Of a DNA stretch of 14,434 nucleotides, positions 7,512 to 14,375 are shown piece by piece; the stretch's first letter is position 1; the number at the start of each line of letters is the position of its first letter. A program made the translations under genes and the position numbers. Below the pieces are notes generated by a model. The model was not told the origin of the DNA and did not search any database. It worked only from the letters and a program-made list of their open reading frames with translations. The stretch spans positions 1 through 14,434 of the forward strand of contig CALFIY010000100.1 in assembly GCA_937877595.1 (NCBI GenBank). Reading direction: 5' to 3'. The stretch comes from an uncultured Prevotella sp. GTDB taxonomy: Bacteria > Bacteroidota > Bacteroidia > Bacteroidales > Bacteroidaceae.

Positions 7512-8885
7512 ATGAGCAACAGATATCTTTACATCACCCTTCTCTCGCTGCTCGGGCTCTCCCAGGAGGCCTGTGCGCAGGCTCTGGCTCAGTCGCCGCG
7601 CCTCGTGGTGAACATAACTGTCGACCACTTGCGCACAGATTACCTTGAGACATATACTCCGCTCTACGGACCCGACGGACTGCAGCGCCTGCTGCAGCAG
7701 GGAGTGGTCTACACCAACGGCTCTTACGGTTTTTCGCCCGTAGACCGCGCTTCGGCAGCGGCAGCACTCAGCACAGGCACCTCACCTTATTATAATGGTA
7801 TAGCAGCAATGGAGTGGCTCGACCGCGAGACGCTTCGGCCGCAGTATTGTGTGCGCGATGCTCAGCAGACGGTCTCTCCAGTCCATCTTGCAACGTCCAC
7901 CCTGGGCGACGAACTGAAGATAGCAACGTCGGGAGTGGCGCGCGTCTTCTCATTTGCCCCTACGGCGGAGTGTGCCATCCTGTCAGCAGGCCATGCAGCC
8001 GACGGAGCAGCATGGATAGCGCAGGGACGCTGGTCTACAACGTCGTACTATGCCCCAGTCAATCAGTGGCTCAACGGGTTTGCCCGTCTGGAAGTGCCTG
8101 CGGCCGACGGCAATATGAGCGTAGTCGCTGCCGCCTTGAAATGTGTGGAGCAGGCAGGAATAGCACTCGACGAGAAAACCGACATGCTGTGTCTCACACT
8201 CTCCACAAACTCGCTGATGGAGGACTATGTCGCTCTGGACCGCGCCGTGGCTCATCTGATACAAGGTGTAGAGGGCAGTGTGCCTCGCGACAGAGTGCTT
8301 TTTGTGCTCTCAGGCACTGGCAGCAGCGAGGAGCGTGAAGAGGAGGTCAACGGACGCTTCCGCATTCCCACTGGAACATTCTACATCAACCGCACGGCCA
8401 ATCTGCTGAACATGTACCTTGGTGCAGTGTTCGGAATGGACCGCTACGTCGAAGCGTGCTATAAGAACCACATTTTCCTTAATCACAAGACAATACGCCA
8501 GAAGAACCTGAATCTCGGCGACGTGCAGCGCCGCTCTCAGGAATTCCTTCTGCAGATTGCCGGCGTGCGCAACGTCTATACCTCCAATCAGTTGATGACC
8601 AGCGACAGTTATCAACTGGAGCGCATACGCAATGGTTTCAATGTCGAAAAGAGCGGCGACCTTATTGTCGGCGTTGCTCCTGGATGGAAACTCGTCAATG
8701 AGGATACCCACGAGCAGGTCTTGTCGCGCGCAGCCAACATTCCTTTCCCGATAATATTCTATGGCGCAGGTCTAAAGGCGCAGCGACTGCCACAGACGGT
8801 CACTGCCGACCGCATAGCGCCCACCGTGGCACGGCTCATACGCATTCGCGCTCCGAATGCATGTTCTTCCGAGCCGCTGTTTTGA
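7512..8885 (+). CDS. Exported alkaline-phosphatase-fold protein, probably catalytically inactive
   Basis: The 457-residue product has a signal peptide (MSNRYLYITLLSLLGLSQEACA, cleavage about 22) and the N-terminal core of PafA-like alkaline phosphatase/phosphodiesterase proteins: LVVNITVDHLRTDYL with the metal-site Asp (D38), GLQRLLQQGVVYTNGSYGFSP, and ALSTGTSPYYNGI. By hand alignment, however, the nucleophile Thr position is taken by DRAS (about R79). The later Asp-x3-His metal motif is replaced by STNSLMEDY (N233), and the Asp-His pair by LSGTGSSEE (266-274). The C-terminal half keeps family-like blocks (FRIPTGTFYINR, APGWKLVNEDTHE, IRAPNA). It is shorter than PafA, about 540 residues from memory. 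It is probably a periplasmic or surface scaffold protein rather than an enzyme. It is coupled to the DUF4105 gene (1-nt gap) and lies 115 bp upstream of secA. Confidence 0.78.
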   Translation: MSNRYLYITLLSLLGLSQEACAQALAQSPRLVVNITVDHLRTDYLETYTPLYGPDGLQRLLQQGVVYTNGSYGFSPVDRASAAAALSTGTSPYYNGIAAMEWLDRETLRPQYCVRDAQQTVSPVHLATSTLGDELKIATSGVARVFSFAPTAECAILSAGHAADGAAWIAQGRWSTTSYYAPVNQWLNGFARLEVPAADGNMSVVAAALKCVEQAGIALDEKTDMLCLTLSTNSLMEDYVALDRAVAHLIQGVEGSVPRDRVLFVLSGTGSSEEREEEVNGRFRIPTGTFYINRTANLLNMYLGAVFGMDRYVEACYKNHIFLNHKTIRQKNLNLGDVQRRSQEFLLQIAGVRNVYTSNQLMTSDSYQLERIRNGFNVEKSGDLIVGVAPGWKLVNEDTHEQVLSRAANIPFPIIFYGAGLKAQRLPQTVTADRIAPTVARLIRIRAPNACSSEPLF

Positions 8886-8962
8886 CGTTTTCCGTCATGC
8901 CAGCGCCAATGAGCAAGCATGCATGTCTGTGCGGCAGTGCTCTCCAACGTTCCAGAATTTCG

Positions 8963-9000
8963 GCAAGCCTGGCTTGCAAAACCAACACATTAATATTAAT
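8963..9000 (+). promoter_or_regulatory. Possible secA leader: small hairpin and AT-rich initiation region
   Basis: The 115-bp gap before secA holds a short perfect stem (GCAAGC at 8963-8968 with GCTTGC at 8972-8977, 3-nt loop), followed by an AT-rich tract (ATTAATATTAATATG) running into the start codon. Such tracts are typical of Bacteroidetes translation starts, which rarely use a strong Shine-Dalgarno sequence. I see no TAnnTTTG promoter here, so secA may be read from the promoter at 6302. A regulatory role for the stem is a guess. Confidence 0.25.
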
Positions 9001-12000
9001 ATGAATTTCACTAAAATACTGACATCGCTGTTCGGCAATAAGTCGACACGCGACATGAAACTGATACAGCCGCTTGTAGAAAAAGTAAAGGCAGTGTATC
9101 CCACCGTCGAAAAACTCAGCAACGATGAGTTGCGCCAGCGCACCAAGGCAATACAGCGCCAGGTGCAGGACAGCGCACGGTTGCAGAAGGAAGAGATAGC
9201 ACGTCTGAAGTCGACTATCGAAGATACTCCGATCGACGAGCGCGCTGATATTTTTGCTCAGATAGACAAAATAGAGAAAGAAGTGCTTGATATCTATGAG
9301 AAAGCACTTGATGAGGTGATGCCCGAAGTCTTTTCCATTGTCAAGGAAACAGCGCGCCGTTTTGCAGAAAACGAAGAGACCATTGTCACAGCCACTGATT
9401 TCGACCGCCAACTGGCCGGTGACCCGCGCAAAGACTTCATTACCATCGACGGCGACCGCGCTATCTATCATAATCACTGGACTGCCGGCGGTAACGACCT
9501 CAAATGGGAAATGGTGCACTACGATGTGCAACTCTTCGGCGGCGTTGTGCTCCACCAGGGAAAGATAGCAGAAATGGCAACAGGTGAAGGAAAAACGCTC
9601 GTAGCAACATTGCCGGTATTCCTCAATGCCTTGACGGGCAACGGCGTACACGTGGTGACCGTCAACGACTATCTTGCCAAGCGCGACTCGGAATGGATGG
9701 GACCTCTCTACATGTTCCACGGACTCAGCGTGGACTGTATCGACAAGCATCAGCCCAATTCGCCTGAGCGCCGCCGTGCATATCAGGCGGATATCACCTT
9801 TGGTACCAACAATGAGTTTGGTTTCGACTACCTGCGCGACAATATGGCAGTGTCGCCGCAGGATCTTGTGCAGCGTTCGCACAACTACGCTATCGTAGAC
9901 GAGGTTGACTCGGTGCTGATAGACGATGCACGTACGCCACTCATCATTTCCGGTCCGGTGCCAAAGGGCGACGACCAGATGTTTGAGGAGTACCAGCCGC
10001 TCGTGGAGCGTCTCGTTGGCGTACAGCGCCAGTTGGCAACGCAATTCCTTGCCGAGGCAAAGCAGAAAATAGCCGAGGGCCGCGCCAAGAACGACAAGAA
10101 ACTGGAGGAAGAGGGCTTCCTCGCGCTGTTCCGTTCTCACAAGTCGCTGCCAAAGAACAAGCCGCTCATCAAATTCCTTTCCGAGGAAGGCATAAAGTCG
10201 GGCATGCAGAACACAGAGAATGTCTACATGGAAAACAACAACAGGCGCATGCCCGAAGCCGTTGAACCGCTTTTCTTCGTCGTTGATGAGAAACTCAACT
10301 CGTGCGATCTCACCGACAAGGGCACTGCGTGGCTTGCCAAACAGGTCAACGACTCCGAACTTTTCGTCCTTCCCGATATCGCAGCGCAACTCTCGGCTCT
10401 CGAATCGGACACGTCGCTTTCCGACGAGGAGCGCGTCAACCGCAAGGATGAGTTGCTGGGTCACTATGCTGTGCAGTCGGAGCGCGTCCACACGCTGCAG
10501 CAGTTGCTCAAAGCCTATACCATGTTCAACAAAGACGACGAGTATGTCGTTATCGATGGCGAGGTGAAAATTGTAGACGAGCAAACGGGTCGTATAATGG
10601 AAGGCCGCCGTTGGAGCGACGGCTTGCACCAGGCTGTAGAGGCTAAGGAGCATGTCAAGGTGGAGGCTGCCACTCAGACTTTTGCCACTATCACTCTGCA
10701 GAACTACTTCCGCATGTACCATAAGTTGGCTGGCATGACTGGTACGGCTTCTACCGAGGCTGGCGAGTTCTGGGACATCTACAAACTTGACGTCGTAGAA
10801 ATACCGACAAACCGCCCAGTGGTGCGAAATGACATGGACGACCGCGTGTATAAGACTGCGCGTGAGAAGTATAGTGCCGTGATACAGGAAATCGAGAATA
10901 TGCGCAACAGCGGACGTCCTACGCTGGTCGGTACAACGTCAGTGGAGATTTCCGAATTGCTCTCGCGTATGCTGAAGTTGCGCGACATTCCCCATCAGGT
11001 GCTTAACGCAAAACTCCATCAGAAGGAGGCCGATGTTGTAGCGCTGGCAGGCCAGTCTACAAACGGTCTTGGTGCCGTCACCATTGCTACCAACATGGCC
11101 GGACGCGGCACGGATATCAAGTTGTCGCCTGAGGTGAAGGCTGCAGGCGGTCTGGCCATCATCGGCACGGAGCGCCATGAGAGCCGCCGCGTCGACCGCC
11201 AGTTGCGCGGCCGTGCCGGTCGTCAGGGCGACCCGGGTAGTTCTCTCTTCTTCGTTTCTCTGGAAGACAAACTGATGCGTCTCTTCGGCTCAGAGCGTAT
11301 TGCCGGAGTCATGGACCGTCTTGGCTTCAAGGAAGGTGAGATGATAGAAAGTCCAATGATAAGCCGACAGATAGAGCGCGCTCAGCGCAAGGTGGAGGAA
11401 AATAATTTCGGCATCCGCAAACGCCTTTTGGAATATGACGACGTGATGAATAAGCAACGCACCGTGGTTTATGAGAAACGCCGCCACGCTCTGATGGGAG
11501 AGCGAATAGGCATGGATATTTCCAATACACTGTGGGATCGAGTGGCAGCAATCATCAGCGAAAATGATTATGAGGGATGCAAGGAGGAGTTTATACATAT
11601 TTTCGCAATGGAAGTGCCTTTCACCTCGCAGCAATTCATTGAGCAGGATCACAACCAACTGGCTGAGGAAGCCTTCCAGCGTGTTATGGAAACCTTCACG
11701 CGCAAGACGGAGCACATCCGCGAAGTTGCCAAACCTGTCATCACCCAGGTCTACGAGCAGCAGGGCTCTATGTACGAGAACATCATGGTTCCGCTCACCG
11801 ACGGCCGCCGTATCTACAACATACGCTGCAACCTCAAGGAAGCCTACGACACTGACTCGAAGAGCGTGGTTAAGGAATTTGAGAAACAGATGATGCTCCA
11901 TATCATCGACGAAGCGTGGAAGGAAAACCTGCGCGAACTCGACGAACTGCGCCACTCAGTGCAGAATGCGTCCTACGAGCAGAAAGATCCGTTGCTCATC

Positions 12001-12345
12001 TTCAAACTCGAGAGTGTTAAACTTTTCGATGCCATGGTTAACACCATGAACAATCGCATTGTCTCTATTCTCATGCGCGCCGCCATTCCCGAGATGCAGC
12101 AGCAGGATGTTCGCGAGGCAGCACCAGAGCAGCGCCTGCAGCGCCAGCAGTATACTGAGAGCAAGCAGAATCTTGGCGAAGAGCAGATGGCCGACCCCAA
12201 TCAGGCTGCCGCTGCCGCACAGGACACTCGCGGCCGCCAGCCCCGCACGCCAATCATCAAGGACAAGTTGCCTGGCCGCAACGACCCATGTCCGTGCGGC
12301 TCAGGTAAGAAGTTCAAACAATGCCACGGCCGTGGAATAGTGTAG
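9001..12345 (+). CDS. secA: Protein translocase ATPase SecA
   Basis: SecA is the cytoplasmic motor that pushes unfolded preproteins through SecYEG. All hallmarks are present in the 1,114-residue product: Walker A MATGEGKT (192-199), Walker B DEVD (300-303), the RRWSDGLHQAVEAKE segment, TNMAGRGTD (697-705), GRAGRQGD (737-744) and a C-terminal zinc-binding SEC-C motif CPCGSGKKFKQCH (C1097, C1099, C1108, H1109). It is about 200 residues longer than E. coli SecA. The extra length lies mainly in three inserts: about residues 55-100, about 122-170 between the N-terminal helices and YDVQLFGG, and about 85-90 residues within the preprotein-crosslinking region after ISGP. The ATG at 9001 is chosen because MNFTKILTSLFGNKSTRDMK is the normal SecA start. 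The frame is open upstream to 8857, but that part overlaps the preceding gene and carries no SecA sequence. The ABC ATPase gene follows after 31 bp. Confidence 0.97.
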   Translation: MNFTKILTSLFGNKSTRDMKLIQPLVEKVKAVYPTVEKLSNDELRQRTKAIQRQVQDSARLQKEEIARLKSTIEDTPIDERADIFAQIDKIEKEVLDIYEKALDEVMPEVFSIVKETARRFAENEETIVTATDFDRQLAGDPRKDFITIDGDRAIYHNHWTAGGNDLKWEMVHYDVQLFGGVVLHQGKIAEMATGEGKTLVATLPVFLNALTGNGVHVVTVNDYLAKRDSEWMGPLYMFHGLSVDCIDKHQPNSPERRRAYQADITFGTNNEFGFDYLRDNMAVSPQDLVQRSHNYAIVDEVDSVLIDDARTPLIISGPVPKGDDQMFEEYQPLVERLVGVQRQLATQFLAEAKQKIAEGRAKNDKKLEEEGFLALFRSHKSLPKNKPLIKFLSEEGIKSGMQNTENVYMENNNRRMPEAVEPLFFVVDEKLNSCDLTDKGTAWLAKQVNDSELFVLPDIAAQLSALESDTSLSDEERVNRKDELLGHYAVQSERVHTLQQLLKAYTMFNKDDEYVVIDGEVKIVDEQTGRIMEGRRWSDGLHQAVEAKEHVKVEAATQTFATITLQNYFRMYHKLAGMTGTASTEAGEFWDIYKLDVVEIPTNRPVVRNDMDDRVYKTAREKYSAVIQEIENMRNSGRPTLVGTTSVEISELLSRMLKLRDIPHQVLNAKLHQKEADVVALAGQSTNGLGAVTIATNMAGRGTDIKLSPEVKAAGGLAIIGTERHESRRVDRQLRGRAGRQGDPGSSLFFVSLEDKLMRLFGSERIAGVMDRLGFKEGEMIESPMISRQIERAQRKVEENNFGIRKRLLEYDDVMNKQRTVVYEKRRHALMGERIGMDISNTLWDRVAAIISENDYEGCKEEFIHIFAMEVPFTSQQFIEQDHNQLAEEAFQRVMETFTRKTEHIREVAKPVITQVYEQQGSMYENIMVPLTDGRRIYNIRCNLKEAYDTDSKSVVKEFEKQMMLHIIDEAWKENLRELDELRHSVQNASYEQKDPLLIFKLESVKLFDAMVNTMNNRIVSILMRAAIPEMQQQDVREAAPEQRLQRQQYTESKQNLGEEQMADPNQAAAAAQDTRGRQPRTPIIKDKLPGRNDPCPCGSGKKFKQCHGRGIV

Positions 12346-12376
12346 CAACAATTCATAAATTTTGAATTGAAAAAGG

Positions 12377-13084
12377 ATGATCCAGATAGACAATCTTAAG
12401 AAGCAGTTTGGCGATACCGTTGCCTGCGACATACCTCAGTTCTGCATCAACGACGGCGATATTCTCGGCCTCGTCGGTAACAACGGTGCCGGAAAGACTA
12501 CGCTCTTCCGTATGATGCTCGATCTGCTGCGCGCCGACGCTGGCAGTGTGACCATCAACGGCATAAATCCTGCCGAGAGCGAACTGTGGAAAGAGCAGGT
12601 AGGTGCTTATATCGACGAGGGCTTCCTCGTAGACTTCCTTACGCCTGAGGAATATTTTGCCTTCCTTGGCAAGGTTTCCGGAATGAAAGTCAGTGAGGTC
12701 GACGAACGCCTGGCTGACTTCGAGCCGCTGTCGGGCGGCGAGGTGTTTGGTGGTAAGAAACTCATTCGCAACCTTTCTGCCGGCAATAAGCAGAAGGTTG
12801 GCATAATGTCGGCGCTCTTCAGCCATCCGCAAACAGTCATTCTCGACGAGCCGTTCAACTTTCTCGATCCGTCATCGCAGTTGCTGCTGAAGCGCCTGCT
12901 CACCGACTACGCCGCTCAGACTGGCGCAACGTTGCTCATTTCGAGCCACAATCTTCAGCACACCATTGATATCTCTACCCGGATAGCCCTGCTCGAGCAC
13001 GGCCACATCATACGCGACCTGCCGAACAGCGAGGGCAGTGCGGCAGCAGAACTTGACGACTACTTCGGGGCGACGGTCGGATAA
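12377..13084 (+). CDS. ABC transporter ATP-binding protein (ABC-2 exporter type)
   Basis: The 235-residue ATPase subunit has Walker A GNNGAGKTT (34-42), the ABC signature LSAGN (133-137), Walker B VILDEP (154-159) and the H-loop histidine in SSHN (H191). The Q-loop position reads IDEGF rather than having a glutamine, which is seen in other ABC-2 ATPases. It has no membrane segment, so it must pair with a permease. None lies next to it: secA is 31 bp upstream, and an agmatine deiminase lies downstream beyond a repeat array. From memory, similar Bacteroidetes ATPases work with DUF5687 membrane proteins, but nothing in the window confirms that. The substrate is unknown. It is probably co-transcribed with secA; the ATG is preceded directly by an A-rich stretch (GAAAAAGG), too close to act as a normal Shine-Dalgarno. 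Confidence 0.9.
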   Translation: MIQIDNLKKQFGDTVACDIPQFCINDGDILGLVGNNGAGKTTLFRMMLDLLRADAGSVTINGINPAESELWKEQVGAYIDEGFLVDFLTPEEYFAFLGKVSGMKVSEVDERLADFEPLSGGEVFGGKKLIRNLSAGNKQKVGIMSALFSHPQTVILDEPFNFLDPSSQLLLKRLLTDYAAQTGATLLISSHNLQHTIDISTRIALLEHGHIIRDLPNSEGSAAAELDDYFGATVG

Positions 13085-13147
13085 CCATTGACCATTGACC
13101 ATTGAGCATTGACCATTGACCATTAATAGTTGACGATTGACAGTTGT
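13085..13147. repeat. Nine-unit heptamer tandem array, decaying toward the right
   Basis: Starting immediately after the ABC ATPase stop, the sequence reads in 7-bp steps CCATTGA x3, GCATTGA, CCATTGA, CCATTAA, TAGTTGA, CGATTGA, CAGTTGT. The first five or six units are nearly perfect and the last three are diverged but in register. The array ends 43 bp before the agmatine deiminase start at 13191. The length of the unit and its purely intergenic position resemble heptanucleotide repeats described in some other bacteria. No function is shown. Confidence 0.85.
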
Positions 13148-13190
13148 TATTTGCTGTTTTGGTTGTCGTAAAAACGATGCATTGTGACTT

Positions 13191-14144
13191 ATGAATTGTG
13201 AATGTGCAGTGTCCGGGCGTCGAATGCCAGCCGAATGGGAACCGCAGAGCGCCGTGCAACTGACGTGGCCACATTCCGGAACCGACTGGGCACCCGTTCT
13301 TCCAGAGATAACGGCTGTCTACGAGACGATGGCGCGTGAGATACGTCGGCGCGAACGACTTATTGTCGTCGACGATATACCTCACGACGATACCTGGGCG
13401 CGCGACCATGGCTTTATCACCGTTTTTGACGGTGGTCGCGTGTGCCTGCTCGATTTCTGTTTCAACGGCTGGGGCGAGAAGTTTCCATCCAGTCTCGACA
13501 ATGCCATCAATCGCCGGCTCTACGAGCGCGGTGAGGTGAGCGGCGTGTACGAGCCACATCTCGACTTCGTTCTTGAGGGAGGCTCGATAGAGAGTGACGG
13601 GCGTGGCACCATTTTTACCACCGAGTGCTGCCTCATGGCTCCACACCGCAACCAGCCTCTCACCCGTCAGGAGATTGATGCCCGTCTGCGCGAATGGCTT
13701 GGCGCCGAGCGCATCGTGTGGCTTCAGCATGGCTCGCTTATCGGCGACGATACCGACGGCCATATCGATACTCTGGTGCGCATTTGTCCCGACGATACGC
13801 TCATCTACACCGGCGGCGATGCCGACCATCCCGACCTCGCGCTCATGGAGCAGGAGTTGCGCGACCTGCGCACTCTGCAGGGACGTCCCTACCGTTTGCT
13901 ACGCCTGCCGTTGCCTCGGCCAATACACGATTCCGATGGCAGCCGCCTGCCTGCCACTTATGCCAACTACCTTGTCGTCAACGGCGCAGTGCTTGTGCCC
14001 ACCTACAATCAGCCCGACCTCGATGCCGAGGCGATGCGTGTCATCGGCAGCGCCTTTCCCGGCCGCGACGTCGTGGGCATCGACTGTCGTGCGGTAATCC
14101 TTCAGCACGGCTCACTGCATTGCTGCACAATGCAGTATTACTAA
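13191..14144 (+). CDS. aguA: Agmatine deiminase (peptidyl-arginine deiminase family)
   Basis: The enzyme hydrolyses agmatine to N-carbamoylputrescine and ammonia on the way to putrescine. The 317-residue product carries the family blocks in order: PAEWEPQSAVQLTWPHSGTD near the start, DDTWARDHG (W69, R71, D72), LEGGSIE (about 128-134), DTDGHIDT (H191, D193) and the C-terminal active-site cysteine in LHCCTMQ (C311). It has no signal peptide, so it is cytoplasmic. The ATG at 13191 adds MNCECAVSGRR before the family's usual start; the ATG at 13224 (MPAEW) is an equally good or better start and would remove that non-family tail. The usual partner, N-carbamoylputrescine amidase, is not in the window. 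A heptamer array separates it from the ABC ATPase gene. I see no convincing promoter in the gap. Members that act on peptidyl-arginine are larger and exported, so agmatine is the better substrate call. Confidence 0.88.
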   Translation: MNCECAVSGRRMPAEWEPQSAVQLTWPHSGTDWAPVLPEITAVYETMAREIRRRERLIVVDDIPHDDTWARDHGFITVFDGGRVCLLDFCFNGWGEKFPSSLDNAINRRLYERGEVSGVYEPHLDFVLEGGSIESDGRGTIFTTECCLMAPHRNQPLTRQEIDARLREWLGAERIVWLQHGSLIGDDTDGHIDTLVRICPDDTLIYTGGDADHPDLALMEQELRDLRTLQGRPYRLLRLPLPRPIHDSDGSRLPATYANYLVVNGAVLVPTYNQPDLDAEAMRVIGSAFPGRDVVGIDCRAVILQHGSLHCCTMQYY

Positions 14145-14159
14145 TGGTTTTGGAAACTG

Positions 14160-14222
14160 CTGTTTTAATTTTAAAAAACACTGTTTTAATTTTTGCCAGC
14201 ACTGTTTTTAAAAAAATTAAAA
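14160..14222. repeat. Three CTGTTTT-headed units at exact 21-bp spacing
   Basis: CTGTTTTAATTTT begins at 14160 and again at 14181, and a shorter CTGTTTTTA begins at 14202, exactly 21 bp apart each time. Units 1 and 2 agree at 16 of 21 positions; unit 3 shares mainly the first seven bases. An inverted copy (AAAATTAAAACAG, 14213-14225) overlaps unit 3. Together they build the large hairpin at 14173-14233. Confidence 0.7.
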
Positions 14223-14236
14223 CAGTGTTTTTTTTT
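14173..14236 (+). terminator. Long AT-rich hairpin with T tract, terminator of the agmatine deiminase gene
   Basis: A 22-bp perfect inverted repeat (14173-14194 with 14212-14233, around CACTGTTTTAATT) has a 17-nt loop. The right arm runs into nine T (14228-14236) on the plus strand. It begins 28 bp after the deiminase stop. The T tract and position support an intrinsic terminator. The stem is unusually A+T-rich and has a competing inner stem (CACTGTTTT at 14200 with AAAACAGTG at 14219). Confidence 0.7.
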
Positions 14237-14248
14237 GCTGCAAGCGCT

Positions 14249-14286
14249 AAAAAGAAAATGGCAGCAAGCCTCACGGTTCGCTGCCA
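14249..14286 (-). terminator. Intrinsic terminator of the minus-strand gene entering from the right
   Basis: On the minus strand, the stem TGGCAGCGAACC pairs with GGCTTGCTGCCA (14286-14275 with 14270-14259; one mismatch, one G-U) around a GTGA loop. It is followed at once by TTTTCTTTTT (14258-14249). It lies about 90 bp past the stop at 14376 and faces the plus-strand terminator at 14173-14236. Confidence 0.75.
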
Positions 14287-14375
14287 CTCAAAATATTGAA
14301 AAATTCTCTTACTGAAGCGCTGGCATCTTCGCAGACTTATGCGCTCCCACTAACTGTAATTTTTAATTTCAGTCT

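Noticed and set aside
8883..8897. A 5-bp stem (TGACG/CGTCA) over the stop codon of the alkaline-phosphatase-like gene, as a terminator.
   Set aside because: It is too short and lacks a T tract; readthrough into secA is more likely.
8857..9000. An in-frame 48-codon N-terminal extension of SecA.
   Set aside because: It overlaps the end of the preceding gene, has a Cys/His-rich non-SecA sequence, and the standard SecA N-terminus begins exactly at the ATG at 9001.
8836..10722. A 628-codon open frame on the minus strand, antisense to the alkaline-phosphatase-like gene end and secA.
   Set aside because: It is wholly antisense to the well-supported secA frame, its translation shows no domain or sensible start region, and the opening is explained by secA codon use avoiding antisense stops.
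13008..13829. A 273-codon minus-strand open frame antisense to the agmatine deiminase gene.
   Set aside because: It crosses the heptamer array and two genes, shows no recognisable domain, and is antisense to a frame with all deiminase motifs.
14115..14135. An 8-bp stem (CTGCATTG with CAATGCAG) at the end of the deiminase gene.
   Set aside because: It falls on codons for the active-site LHCCTMQ motif, has no T tract, and the proper terminator follows at 14173-14236.
14041..14274. A minus-strand frame with 7-residue repeats (KTV, spaced by seven) across the 21-bp repeats.
   Set aside because: The peptide periodicity is just the 21-bp DNA repeat translated. The frame runs through a hairpin terminator and antisense to the deiminase, so it is unlikely to be a gene.
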